From Lagopus muta (lineage: Eukaryota; Chordata; Aves; Galliformes; Phasianidae), in assembly GCF_023343835.1 (NCBI RefSeq), contig NC_064472.1:43657799-43721798 (forward strand): a DNA stretch of 64,000 nt, given 5' to 3'. Shown in pieces: positions 49,554 to 61,520 of the stretch (the first letter of the stretch is position 1; the number at the start of each line of letters is the position of its first letter). Position numbers and translations under genes: made by a program. The notes under the pieces were generated by a model. It saw only the letters and a list, made by a program, of their open reading frames with translations. It was not told the origin of the DNA and did not search any database.

Positions 49554-50554
49554 GGTTACACTACTATTCAGCGCCTCATCTGGGGAAGTGTTTTGTGTTC
49601 TGAATTAAGTCTCACTCAGAGTTGAGAACTTACAAATTATTTTGATTTGTCTCATTCTTGTTTTCCTAAGGTTAATACCCCTGCCGTTTCTGAGGGAAGC
49701 CCACCCTACAGTTTTTATAGACAAGCCTTTTCTCTTCAAATCCCTATCTATCTGACATGGGACAAAGAAAGTCATTATCTTGCAAATGAGTAAACAAGCT
49801 TGGTAGCTACTTGCACCAGACATAAACACACAGAAGGCACCTGGTTGGTACCTGTGACCAAGGCGTTGTTGCGTGAGTATAAAAGGTTGTAAGCACGTAC
49901 AATAAAGGTCTTCCTTCTGCACCAGCAACAAAGTCCGTTACTCTCTGCCACAATCTGAAGAACTGCAAAGCCTGATCTGGTGGTGACTTGGAGCACAAAA
50001 CCTCACAAAAATAGACATGTTCTTTCAAACTGAACTTATACATTGAAATAGATGTCCTTGAAAGACAGTTTCTGTTCTGAGTAGGAATATTTAAAAAGCA
50101 TATCTTGTTAAAGCAGATAACTTATATAACTTCTTGCCAGTGACCTAACATGCTGACATTCATGCTCACATTCAAGATGACTAGCAAGTACTGGCTTCCC
50201 ACAACTGCTTCTAAGGCCGAAGCAGCCTTGAAGAGCACACATGTTGGATGTAGTATATGTGAGTACAGTGGTGATGGAGGGCAGGGAGTGAGATGGAGGA
50301 AATTATTGCTGACTTAAAATAGGAGCAGCTTAATGAAAAAAAAAAGAACCCCTCCTTAGTCCCCCCTAAAAAAAAAAAAAAAGCTGAAAAAACATGAAAG
50401 TCCATATAGAAGCAAAAAGAGAAAGGAATTATTTTCTATTTCCCACCAGCAAGTGAAGCCCAGCCATCTTCTGGGAGGCAGTGCCTTGTACATGTAGTGA
50501 TCAGTCAGGAAGACAAAAATACCTTCATAATGATAGTCCCCTTCATTCCTCCAG
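49554..50554. other. unassigned non-coding DNA
   Basis: Nothing recognised apart from A-rich stretches near 50335-50385. Confidence 0.5.
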
Positions 50555-50850
50555 CTTTTATTGAGCTTGACATCACATGGTATGGGATGTCCAGGTCAGT
50601 TAAGTTTTCTGGCATTGTTCCCTCCTGACCTCTTGCTCATCCTGACCTGCTGGTTCTCAGTGGCAGCTGGAAAGCCCATGACAATGCTGTGCCACACTGC
50701 TTGGCTGTAGACTCAGTACTGCTCTGTAACAGTGCTGCTCTGGCTTCAAGCACAAGGCACAGCATTGCATGAGCTGACGCAAGGAGGGTGGCTCCAGCCC
50801 AGTTGGACCCTGTACAACTTCCACCTCGTATTCCATATAATTTCATACCA
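50555..50850 (+). mobile_element. LTR-like fragment (avian ERV type, degraded)
   Basis: The order CACATGGTATGGGATGTCC, CAGGTCAGTTAAG, TTGTTCCCTCCTGACCTC, TTGCTCATCCTGACCTGC and a GACTCAGTACTGCTC segment follows, from memory, a widespread avian endogenous-retrovirus LTR. No retroviral genes adjoin it. The family is not certain and the right edge may extend. Confidence 0.4.
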
Positions 50851-51492
50851 TCTTTCTAGTTTAGTCTATGAGAGACATGTGTCACGCTTCCTTTAGTATA
50901 TCTATATCCTCTGATCATCATAATATCCAACGTAATAGATTTATACATTCTCATTACCACTATACCTTGCCCCTTGACAGATATATGGATATTGTCTGCC
51001 TGTTTCATGGGCTACTCCCATTTCCCAAACTGCCCATAAAAACTCTCAATTTTTAGGCCTCTCTTGTGGAGGTGGTCAGTCAGGCCAGGAGAAGGAGCAC
51101 GCTGGATTCTTGGATGCCAGCTTAGCTTAGCTTGAATATTTGCTGCACTCAGCCAGTTTCCCATGGAGTTGACTCCTGTTGGTCTGCAGTATCTTTCTAC
51201 AACATACAACTTAGATTGTAGATTAGTTAAAGTTAAATCTCCTTGAGGCACAAAACTGATCTCCCCATCCTTCTGCATCACCCACCAAGTGCACAGGGGT
51301 CTTTAAGCAAAAACAATGCCATTAACAGGGTAATAGGATTGCCTTTTCGCAGGAGAAAAGCAACTCATTCTGCCTTCCCCAGCCATTTCCCTGAGTACCC
51401 TCCTCCCACAATGTGTGTGGCTTTGTTTGGGCAGCATCAGGATGGCTGGCAGTTGCTCTGGTGATAAATATTCAGGTGGCTTCTTTAGATTT

Positions 51493-51775
51493 ATAGAATC
51501 ACAGAATTGCTCAGGTTGGAAAAGACCTTGAAGGTCCTTGAAGCTGGACCTTGCAGGTCCAACTGCAACCTAACCATACCACCCTAACAAGCCTCTGCTA
51601 AATCACGTCTCTGAGCACCACATCCAAACAGTTTTTTAAACACATCCAGGGTTGGTGACTGAAACCACCTCCCTTGGAAGCCTACTCCAGTGCTTAACAA
51701 CCCTTTCTGTAAAGAAGTTTTTCCTGATATCCAACCTAAACCACACCTGGCGAAATGCCATGCCCCAGCACCAAA
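51493..51775 (-). mobile_element. CR1 LINE 3' fragment
   Basis: Reversed 3' tail TAGAATCACAGAATTGCTC and AGGTTGGAAAAGACCTTG, then AAGAAGTTTTTCCTGATATC and CAACCTAAACCACACCTGG. A local duplication of the AAGGTCC...GACCTTGCAGGTCC motif sits near the tail (51523-51562). Confidence 0.9.
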
Positions 51776-52640
51776 TGCCCCACAGCATAATCTATTATAC
51801 CTCCAAACATTTCCAAAGATTTATTGCTAATACGGAATATGAAATATTCAGTCAAAGCTCTGTCTCTTGGTCTGTGAGATTATGAGGTTGGAATGGAAGT
51901 CCCATAGTCTAACTCAATTCTTTCTGAGATACCATGATGGCACAAAACTCGCTTTTCAAGGTCCAAGATGGCACTTCAAATGGTGGCAAGGTATACTGGG
52001 TGTGCTTCCAGCCATCATGTAGTTGCTTCCAGCAATATAGTATGAATATAGAATATATTCAGAATATAGCAGAATATAGTATGTAGCACTTGTCCTGATA
52101 TATTCATGGTAGGGTCCAATGCAGTAAATTTGCCATGCTTCATTATATAAAAATCCTAGCCACCGCATTGTATTCCAAAGAGGCTTTATTTGCACAGCTT
52201 GCTTGCTTGTAGCACATTTCACATTCATGGGTGACCTTTGCAACGGTCTAAATTACCAGGTCAACACCTCAATCATGAGCCTGTCTGTATATTGTTTCTC
52301 TTCCTAGAAAGTTTTGTGGGCCCACTGACCCACAGACATCTCATCCCTACCTTCCCAGACTGGGTCTACTTGAGCAATTTCTATTTTCTATTTCTATTTT
52401 TGCAGTCTTATCTTCCTGCTCAACGTTTTGATGTACTTCAGTAGTGTATTTCTTGGGCATGTGATCATCTATATGACATACTTTTACATCAGTATTTTCC
52501 TCTCGGTCAGCAGCCCAGATGAGCAGCTTTGTAGCCACTTGGTTTGCTTCCACTGCTGTACCTATACCGCACAGGGCATTTTCCACTATTGGTGAGTTGG
52601 TAGGTCATGGTTGGTGGGCAGGTTGGTAGGTAGGTTGGTG
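51776..52640. other. unassigned DNA with AT-rich and GGTNGGTN repeats
   Basis: GAATATAG-type repeats lie at about 52030-52085. A GGTAGGTAGGTTGGTGGG-like run lies at about 52590-52643, immediately before a CR1. Confidence 0.55.
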
Positions 52641-52647
52641 GGCCCCT

Positions 52648-53144
52648 CACTGCAAGAAAGATATTGAGGCCCTGGAACGTGTTCAAAGGAGGGCAACAAA
52701 GCTGGTGAGGGGTCTGGAACACAGGCCATATGAGGAGAGGCTAAAGGAGCTGGGAATGTTCAGCCTGGAGAAGAGGAGGCTCAGGGGAGACCTCATTGCT
52801 CTCTATAACTTCCTGAAGGGAGGTTGTAGTGAGCTGGGGGTCGGCCTCTTCTCTCGTGTCATTAGTGATAGGACCAGGGGGAATGGTTTCAAGCTACGGC
52901 AGGGGAGATTCAGGCTGGACATGAGGAAGTATTACTTTTCAGAAAGGGTGGTCAGGCACTGGAATGGACTGCCCAGGGAGGTGGTGGAATCACCGACCCT
53001 GAGTGTGTTCAAGGAAAGACTGGATGTTGCGTTGAGGGACATGGTTTAGTAGGAGCTACTGGGAATAGGTGAACGGTTGGACTGGGTGATCTTTTAGGTC
53101 TTTTCCAACCTTAGTGATTCTATGATTCTATGATTCTATGATTC
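52648..53144 (+). mobile_element. young CR1 LINE 3' end
   Basis: The best preserved CR1 3' end in the window. The pol C-terminus is open, followed by a short 3' UTR and the octamer tail ATTCTATG repeated about three and a half times (53116-53144). It is 5' truncated at the RT thumb ([20 protein letters not shown]). Confidence 0.95.
52705..53049 (+). pseudogene. CR1 ORF2 C-terminal fragment, intact frame
   Basis: 114 codons without a lesion: [68 protein letters not shown] and [13 protein letters not shown], then stop. The frame is also open upstream to about 52650. Lacking the RT core and endonuclease, it is a dead copy. Confidence 0.93.
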
Positions 53145-53880
53145 ATGCTACATTCAGGAAGACAAGCAAGTGCTGACTCTGCACTCTGCACAACCGTGTT
53201 TTGACTACAAGCCTCCTCCAAAGCAAAATTTAAGCATGAGAAGAACATGATGAGAAGAGCCAAGATGAAAAGAGAAGACAAATGTTTGAAATAATTTTGA
53301 GGAAGAGTAGCATAACATTGTTTTCTAGGCATGCATTACTTAAGATGGCTCTTGCCTGGTTTGTAACATTGCCTATTAGTGTTAAGGGAGTGTGGACCAC
53401 ATGTCCATGATTTCGATGGGAACCTACACTTCCAGTATTGTAGGCAGAAAATGTATTCAATAATTTAAATGTGCTCAATAATTTAAACATAAAACCTGCA
53501 ATTATTTTTGTTGCCTTGAATAGTATCTCTCCAGGACTGACACCAACAAGCAGACAGTGCAGATGGCACTGCCTAGGGCAGGGTTCTGCAAGTGAACATG
53601 TGGGATTCTGGCTATGGATATATGCAGGTGAAATGGTGGTCATTCCTGCCTTCCAGCTGTCTGCCATGCTGCTCCAGCAGAGGTCATTTGCCCCTTAGTT
53701 GGAGTGGCTGAGTGGGATGCCTATTTAGTTCTGGCCTCCATTTTCTATCTGTAGTAACCTAAACTAGAAAGCTGTTCAGTGGGTGGGAAATGTGCACTGC
53801 TCCCACTAGTTGTGACTAGGTGCCTATGTTTAGTACACTTTAGTACAGAGCTCTTTGTTAGAGAATAACAATTTTTTAAT

Positions 53881-53906
53881 TTTTTTTTTTTTTTTTTTTT
53901 TTTTTT
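53881..53906. repeat. poly(T) tract of 26
   Basis: An uninterrupted T run preceded by further T-rich sequence. Confidence 0.9.
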
Positions 53907-56900
53907 GTGGTTATGCATAAGCTTGAGCCATCCCTGTCTCCTAGATACAGACAGAACAGTGATTTTTTATTATGTACTTAAATTTCTGAAGTAATACTAT
54001 CAAGTACAATTCAGAGAGTATAAAAGGGGGCTAAAATGATACTAGCTTGAAAATCAGACTACAGTACCCAAAATGTATTTGATACTTTTGAAAGCAACTC
54101 ACTTTATGCTTTTTTCAGCCATCAGTTGTTAGTTTTGTTGGTAGATTAGGTGGCAGATGAGAATGTCAATATGTGGAATTTCCCTGTAGTGGCCAGCTGT
54201 TTTCTAGTTTTTCCTGTTAATTGTAGGAAGAAACATTTTGTGACTTATGAGAAAATTGAAATCCATTTTCAGGTCAGTCACATGTTAAGCTTGTCTGAGG
54301 TCAGAAGAAAATAATTTCTGATGCTTCTGCCCACCATTCTTCCTCTTAGAGAGTACAGTTATTTATTGCAGTGTCTTGAAGGCATTACTGAAATCTCGAC
54401 TCCTGCTTTACTGTCCATCAACCTTCCAAAATTTGAAGGAACATCAGACACTGTGGCCATCATTTTTTAAAACTCTTCTCAGCTCCTTCCTTGTTGTGAT
54501 GTTCCAGATTTACACTGTACTTCCTTACATTGCTAAGCAAACCATTTCTGTATTGTGTAGCATTCTTCCTTGATGGACTGCAGACTTCTCCTTCATGCTA
54601 GTTCATTAGTACCTCAGAAAAACTTGGAAAGGTTTGACCAGGTCAATGTAGTTCCTTCAAACAGGTTGAATTCTTCCTTCTCCTAATCTGGCTGGGTTGA
54701 CCAAGGAAAGAAGGAAACCTTATAGCCAGAATGACACAAGACATTTGTGAAAACACTGAGATTTCACCTTGGGTGTTCCTCAGTTGCTGATCTACTGTTT
54801 CTTTCCTCAGGAGAGATTATCCTCTTTCTGCTGCATACATGGCAGCTGGACTCTGCTTGACTCAGCAACCAGACAATATTAATATTAAAATATTAATAAT
54901 CTCTGAACAGAAAACAAAACATCCTTCTTGTGCTGGGGGTGAAGGTTTCCTCTTTCTCCCTGCCCTTCTTTGTTCCCTCAAGACAATAAATATATGGAGA
55001 AGGCTCAAATTCTGCAGGACCATATGTTGCAAATATGTTCATGGGATGACTGAATTTCATCTTTAGTTAGCTCCCACTTGTCCCTGTGTTTTCAGTTAAT
55101 ATTTTTTCTTAAAGAAAAAGTTAAAAATGCTGTTTCCATCTGCTATGAAGTAGCAGGGAGGTAGCAGGTGAAGACATGACTAGGTTCTATGGTAAGAAAG
55201 AGCAGTACAGACCAAATACTCTAAGTGAATATCTACAAGAGATTTGCCTTGATTTGAGGTGTCTAAAACCACTCTTAGCCAGTTCTCCGGCATAAATACC
55301 AGCTTCAGGACCTACCCCAAATACACAGCACCTTTAGGGGTGGCTTATACACACCACTATGCATACCTTCTTTCATTTGGTCTCCATCTCTTTCTTCTTC
55401 CCATGTGAAGTAGTAAGTACAGACTATTCCAAGGTAAATACTGCAGAGACAGGGAGTGAGCTTTAGTTTTTCTGTGGTGTATGACCACCAATATCAACCA
55501 AAACAAATTGCCTTGCAACAAATTGTAATGCCCTGTCTTCCTTAGGGGAAGGTAGAGTTATTTTTCACTGGGGTTTGTTAGTTAACTTGAGGTTAAATTG
55601 GGAAAAAAAAATCCTATAAACAGATACAGGTCTTGACAAGTCAATACAAAACTGGTTGAAGACATCTTGTTTCTCCTTCAGTTATAAATGTCTGAATCTG
55701 ATCCAGTCCTGGGAGTTTCTGCCCAAAACTGAGTGTCCTGCGGAGGTTGGTGATAATTAAGTGGTGATGTAAGCAGATCCTGCTCCAAAAAAAGCTGAGA
55801 GACTCATCCTTGTGAGAGAGACTGATCAGTTAACCTGGGATTGTCTAGATTGAATCCCCCATATCCTTTCACAAGTAAGATCTTCATTCACTGTACTCCT
55901 GAATACCTTTTGTCACTGGGGAATTAACAGTCCAGCCCATCTAATCTGATACACTTCAGGACATAGCTTTCCATGCTTGCAGGTGCCAATGTAACATGAG
56001 AAAATCAGATATTTTCATTTGAAAATTGTGCGTTAAAAGATGTTATTAAAAAATAAAACTGGAAACCAGTTTGACTTTAGAAATGGAGTACCATCCAGCA
56101 GATTAAGAATATAGGAAGGAGATACAACTGGAATAAGATGATCAGATGAATACAGAGAGAAAACTGTAGAATTAGAGTGGAACTGTATAAGCTATTCCCT
56201 GTTCAGTGCAATGATTCACCCAAGACCATGGGAAATTCCAGTGAGACCTATCACACTAAATATGAAGCTAAAATTAGACATTTGCAAAAAACAGATCAGA
56301 ATGTAAAGATCAAACAGCTGCTGCATCATCAGGAAGAGATGAAGAATTTGAATGGGTGCTGCTAAAGATTACCTCTTTGGTTTACTATGAAATGTCTGGA
56401 GACTAACTAGTTTGAATTGTTCACTGAAAATACTTAATTCCCAGAAGTGCACGCTACAATTGCTAAACAGTTCCTGTATTTGAAATCTACATAAAAGTAG
56501 CTGGTGAATATATACAGTTCACTTAAGGTGAAGTCTTGATGATGGCCCTTTCAAATCAGGACAATTTTAGAGGATATGCTGGAAGGTAGATTCCCAGAAG
56601 TAAAAATAAGTCAAACAAACTACAAGGAAGCCTTCCTGGTTTTTTTTTGTTGTTTATTAATCTCTTGGTTGGTTGATTGCTTTTTTTGTTTGTTGCATGG
56701 AGGCTTTTTTGACTTGTTTGCTTTTTTTGTTTGTTTTTTCCTTCCATGGCACGCTTCCACAGCAAGATCAGCTGGATTTATGGACATATTTGTTGTGAGC
56801 CTCTGGTAGATGCTTCCTTAGCCTCTTCTTGGCTATCCAAGATACTACACACCTTCTCTGTGTCTTCATAGTTGGACACTGGAAAAATATCTATTCAAGT

Positions 56901-57915
56901 ATCTCAGAACTTTCAGCTATTTTTCATGTGTCTCCCTCAACTGCATTTAGACTAATTCCATTCTCCCCTAGTCATCTTAGATCATATCTTCTAGACCTGT
57001 TTATTTCTATGCTCTTCCTCACATTTCTTTCTTCAAGTATGACGTTTGATCAATAGAATCAACAATTGGAAAACCCGTATCACTGACTCACAGACAGTGA
57101 AATGAGATTTACTTTTTGCATGAATATAACATGGTATCTCCACCCACAAGATAAAATGCTGCTTATCAGAAATTTTAGGCCTTAGAGGGTCCTGTCCTTA
57201 GGTCCCATAATACCCTGCTGTCAACCCCACTGAATCAGAGTTCCAGCAGAGTTCAGGACCATGAGCCCCTCTTCTCAGTGACAAAGGTAACAGGCTGGAG
57301 CCTGTTTCCCATGCTTCATATGGCTCAGACTCTTGTTTACTTCACAGATACCTCCAGGAGTTTTCCTCAAGACCAGGTCCAGCCTGAAATTCCCATAGGC
57401 AGGATCAACATTTCTACATTGTTCCTGTGTGGACCTGTTCTCCCTCTCCCCCTCCCTTTTTCTTGTCTTATTTAACTGAAGGATCTTTGTTGTCCAAAGA
57501 AGGAATGTATTTAATCACTTGGGACATCTTCAGATGATATCAGGAGTGATGTACTGTTTTGTCTTCCATTAATGATGGTGCATTCCAGTTGGGCACATGC
57601 TGGTGTGAAACTTACAATACACTGCATGCCTGCTTGCACTCTGCTTGATCTCCAAGATCCCTGATACTCCATTCAGTCAAATGAGTATCCTAAAGGGATA
57701 CCTGAGTGCACCTCTTGTCACTATATCTTCATTAGACAATTCTTTTAGAACTGATGCCAGCAATTTCAGGCAAGATCCACAGAAATGCTAGTCATCAGTG
57801 AATAAGATGTGACTGATAACTGCAGCTGACTAATATAAATATAAAACTGTAAGTACTTTTAGTATAAACAAACAGTTCACACGGTATGCTTTGTGTACAG
57901 GAGTATTTTTTTCTA

Positions 57916-58491
57916 TCACAATATTCGATAGGGGGAAAAAAACCCAAATATTAAAAATATATGCAGGCAATATATTTGAACTGAAGACAAATGAATCTTC
58001 TTCTTCTCCTTTGTAATTTTAAAAATATGATCTGTCTGCTGATTGGCAGATTTTATCCCAGACAAAAAAGAAAAAAAAAAAAGGAATGAAAAATGGAAAT
58101 AAGTAGAGCTCTGTATTAGGTTGGTTTTGCTCAGCAGTTTTAGCCAATATACAAGGTATTTCTGCTTGGAGAAGCCCTGGTGAAAACTGATCATATACAG
58201 AAAAATGGTTGGGAGTAGAACGTTGACCATGAATTGCACACTGGCCTGTATCCAGTACTGTGACTTGCAACACATGTGAATGGTTGAAACTATGTATGGG
58301 ACAACATAAACAAAGATAAATTTCAGCAGGGTAAATACACAGCCATGCAGAGCTACACCCACTCTTTTAGCATGGTTTCTAAGCCCGCTAGGTTTATGCA
58401 TTGGTCTTGAAGCAACCTCTTGGAAAAAAGAAGTCATCAACCTGAAGAGAGGCGAGACAAAAAGGACTTGTGTGAGGGGTGCTTTGGCCAA
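57916..58491 (-). CDS. unidentified open frame, 191 codons, hydrophobic
   Basis: It is among the longest frames in the window that do not belong to CR1 or SLC49A3. It begins MAKAPLTQVLFVSPLF and contains hydrophobic stretches (FTLLKFIFVYVVPYIVSTI; FMVNVLLPTIFLYMISF). Its C-terminal third is poly-F and lysine-rich, from T- and A-rich DNA. I recognise no domain, and no promoter or splice context is visible. Chance openness of AT-rich DNA is the more likely explanation. Confidence 0.12.
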   Translation of the reverse strand: MAKAPLTQVLFVSPLFRLMTSFFQEVASRPMHKPSGLRNHAKRVGVALHGCVFTLLKFIFVYVVPYIVSTIHMCCKSQYWIQASVQFMVNVLLPTIFLYMISFHQGFSKQKYLVYWLKLLSKTNLIQSSTYFHFSFLFFFSFLSGIKSANQQTDHIFKITKEKKKIHLSSVQIYCLHIFLIFGFFSPYRIL

Positions 58492-58561
58492 TGTAAGTGA
58501 ATAATGTCAATGAAAATGAAAATGAAGTGATAATGAAATGAAATTGAATTCTGTCAACTTT

Positions 58562-59341
58562 CACAGAATCATAGAACGACTTAGGTTGTAAGGGGCCTTA
58601 AAGATCATCCAGTTCCAACTTCCTGCAATGGACAGGGCTGCCACCCTCCAGATCAGGCTGCCCAGGGCCTTACAACCTGGCCATGAACACCTCCAGAGAT
58701 GGGGCATCCACAGCATTTCTCAACATAGTTTTTCACCAACCCTTGAGCAAAGAATTTCCGTTTAATATCTAATATAAATGTCACCTGTTTTAGTTTTAAA
58801 AACATTGCACTTGTCCCGCCACTATCTACCCATGTAAAAACTCAATCTCTGTCTTCTTTATTAGCTTCCTTAAAGTACAGAAAGGCTGTAATAATGTCTT
58901 CCTGCAGTCTTTTCTTCCCCAGGCAGAACAAGCCCAGCTCCCTCAAATTTTCTTCGTAGGAGAGGAGCTCCAGCCCTCTGATCATCTCTGTGGCCTTCCT
59001 CTAAACTCACTCCAACAGTTCCACATCATTTGTGGTGTTGAGGGCCCAACGTGCAGGATGTAATAGTCCAGATAGAGCCGCAAATGGCAGAGCAAAGGGG
59101 GACAATCCCCTCCCTCTCCTATAAGTCACACCTCTTTTGATGCAGGCAAGGATGCTATTGGCCTTCCAGGCTGCAAGCACACGCTGCTGGCTGAAGTCCA
59201 GCTTTTCATCCGTCAGGACCCCCAGATCCTTCTCCACAGGGCTGCTCTCAAGGAGTTCCTCTCCCAGTCTGTGCACATATGTGGGATTGCCACAGCCCAA
59301 GTGCAGCACCTTGCACTTGGCCCTGTTGAACCTCATTAGCT
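58562..59341 (-). mobile_element. CR1 LINE, 3' segment
   Basis: Reversed CR1 starting with the tail CACAGAATCATAGAACGAC. It continues through GATCAGGCTGCCCAGGGCC, the pol C-terminus (worn) and the RT thumb to 59341, where a plus-strand CR1 piece interrupts it. Confidence 0.9.
59007..59336 (-). pseudogene. CR1 reverse transcriptase thumb relic
   Basis: 109 codons: [46 protein letters not shown] and KANSILACIKRGV match the CR1 RT C-terminal part. The end of the frame is scrambled. Confidence 0.85.
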
Positions 59342-59575
59342 TCTCAGGAAAGATTCAGATTGGACGTTAGGAAATGCTTCTTCTCTGAGAGAGTTGTCAG
59401 GCGCTGGAATGGACTGCCTAGGGGATGGTGGAGTCACTGTCCCTGTAAAAATGCCTAGCTGTGGTACTGAAGAATATGGTTTAGTGGAAAATATTGGTGG
59501 CAGGTGGATGGTTGGACTGAATGATCTTAGAGGTCTTTTCCAATCTTGGATGGATCACGATTCCATGATTCCATT
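59342..59575 (+). mobile_element. short CR1 LINE 3' end inserted in opposite orientation
   Basis: Plus-strand CR1 end: GAAAGATTCAGATTGGACG, GTTGTCAGGCGCTGGAATGG, TGATCTTAGAGGTCTTTTCC and a CGATTCCATGATTCCAT tail. Minus-strand CR1 lies on both sides. Confidence 0.85.
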
Positions 59576-60255
59576 TATCAACTGGTGCCATCACTCCATT
59601 ATAGAACACTACCTGGTCAGGTGTGATCTACTCATGGTGAGGCTGTGGCAGCTATCATGGATCACCTCCTCATCTTGCATGTGCCTTAACATCTCCTCCA
59701 GGAGGATCTGTTCCATGATCTTTCCAGGCACAGAGGTGAGGCTCACCAGCTTCTAGCTTCCCAAGTCTTCTTTTCTCCCTTTTTCCAAAAATGAGAGTGA
59801 AGTTTCCCTTTTTTGCAGTCATGGGAGTCTTCACTAGACAGCCATGACTTTTAATATGATTTGGCAGCTGTATCAACTGGGGTGCATGTCATTGATTCCC
59901 TTAGACTTGTACAAGTTCAGTTTCATTGGATGGCCTCAGACTTGCTCATTGTAGAAGGAATTTTGCTCCACTAGCCCCTTCCTAGAAGTTCAGGGATGTG
60001 AAAGGTATGGGAAGTCTGACTGTCACTGAAGACTGAGGAAAAAAACTGATTGAATACCTCAGCCTTTTCCGTGTCTGTTGTAGTCAGTCCTACCTTCTCA
60101 GTTATCAGGAGTGCACTTTCCTTTGTCTCTTCTGAGCAAAATACCTGTAGAATCCCTTCTTTTTTTTCTTTGCATGCCTTGCCAAGTTCAGTTCCATCTG
60201 TGCCTTGGTTTTCCTGGTACAATCCCTTCAGATCCAGATGTCAAGTTTCATTGTA
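59576..60255 (-). mobile_element. CR1 LINE, 5' continuation of the copy at 58562
   Basis: Reversed CR1 linker region: GATCACCTCCTCATCTTGC, CATGATCTTTCCAGGCACAG and ATACCTCAGCCTTTTCCG. It corresponds to 38560-39190 of the large CR1. The RT core between this part and 59341 is missing, so the older element carries a deletion as well as the insertion. Confidence 0.75.
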
Positions 60256-60894
60256 GCGTCATTGAATCTTGCATCTCAGCATCATAACAAAGCTTCAACT
60301 TAAATTAAAAGAAAGAAATCCCCAAGGGAAAGAGCATCATATACTGCATTCTAATAGTCTGTAGCCTTTCTGTTTAAGAGACCCTAGCTCCTGCAATTCA
60401 TGAGTGGCACATGCAGTTAGTATCATTTCTGAAGATTTTTCAGACCTTTTCCCAAATGCTCCTTCTTTGTAGTATTTACTTCTGATCTTTCTACCTCTAC
60501 TTCTCTGCTTTTGATTTTGTACAAATTGTCTGGGTGTGCATCTGAAACGGAACTGATGGAATTAACGTGGTGATGCTAGGGATAATGCATGTGAAGGCAA
60601 AGAAGAACCTTACCAGTGTTTTGTGTATGTGTAGACTAGGGTCAACACACTATAATACAATACAATTCTAACAATTCTAACAATTCTAACAATTCTAATT
60701 GTCTAATTCTAACAATTCTAACAATTTGTTGCTGCTGTTTAATTTTGGGGCCCATCTCTCTATCCTTTTCCCTCACCCCTTTCTGGGATGTGGATCTGCT
60801 GGTCCCTCTGCCCTGTTAGTCATGGAACTGGGCCGAACCAGCCCATTAACCATTGATATTCTGTATGGTGAATAAACACCTTGGGTTTTCCTTT
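60256..60894. other. unassigned DNA with a 9-bp minisatellite
   Basis: No gene recognised. The only feature is the CAATTCTAA repeat at 60662-60725. Confidence 0.5.
60662..60725. repeat. 9-bp tandem repeat (CAATTCTAA)n
   Basis: About seven copies with one imperfect unit in the middle (ATTGTCTAATTC). Confidence 0.95.
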
Positions 60895-61520
60895 CTCCAT
60901 ATCTTGAATGTGAGAGTGATGTTTCCCTTTTTTTCAGTCACTGAAAATTTCACCTGACAGCCGCTTTTCAAACATGATGGATGGTGGCTCGGTAACCACA
61001 ACAGTCAGTTCCTTCAGAACCATGGGTTGCACGTCATCTGTCCTCATAGACTTGTACACATTAAGTCTTATGAGGCAGTTTCAGCCTTGCTCTGCTCTTA
61101 TAATAGGAGGGATTTTTCTTCTCTCACTTTCACCTAGAGGTTCAGGGATGTGAGATTCAGGAGTGTGAGAGATGCGAGAAGTCTGGCTGCCAGTGAAGAC
61201 TGGAGCAAAGAACCTGCTCAGTACCTCAGCCTTCTCCATGTCTGTTGTACTCAGTTCTCTCTTTGCATGTATCAGAGGGTGTAGACACTCCATGGTCTCT
61301 TCTGTCATTTTTTACATCCCCTGCTGAGTGCAGTCTTGGCTTTCCTTATCCCTTCTCTGCATGTCCAGACAGCATGTATTCTTCCCAGGTGAAGCATCCT
61401 TGTTTTCACTCTCTGTATGTGTCCTTTTTATCCCTCAGTTTGATCTGCAAGTCTTTCCCAAGCCATGTTGGTTTCCCACTTCCTCTGCTTGTTTTCCTAT
61501 ACTGATCCACAAAATCTCTG
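60895..61520 (-). mobile_element. CR1 LINE internal fragment
   Basis: Reversed CR1 linker and endonuclease-proximal region: CACCTGACAGCCGCTTTTC, CAGTACCTCAGCCTTCTCC and CCCAAGCCATGTTGGTTTCC. It overlaps in content with 59760-60220, so it is a separate copy or a duplication. Confidence 0.7.

Larger units (their letters stand above)
53145..58560. other. AT-rich gene-poor DNA
   Basis: No exon recognised. Holds a 26-T homopolymer (53881-53906) and an unexplained 191-codon minus-strand open frame (57916-58491). Confidence 0.5.

Noticed and set aside
58118..58127. TTAGGTTGG, like a mariner terminal repeat start
   Set aside because: No matching inverted end and no transposase motifs were found within a plausible distance.
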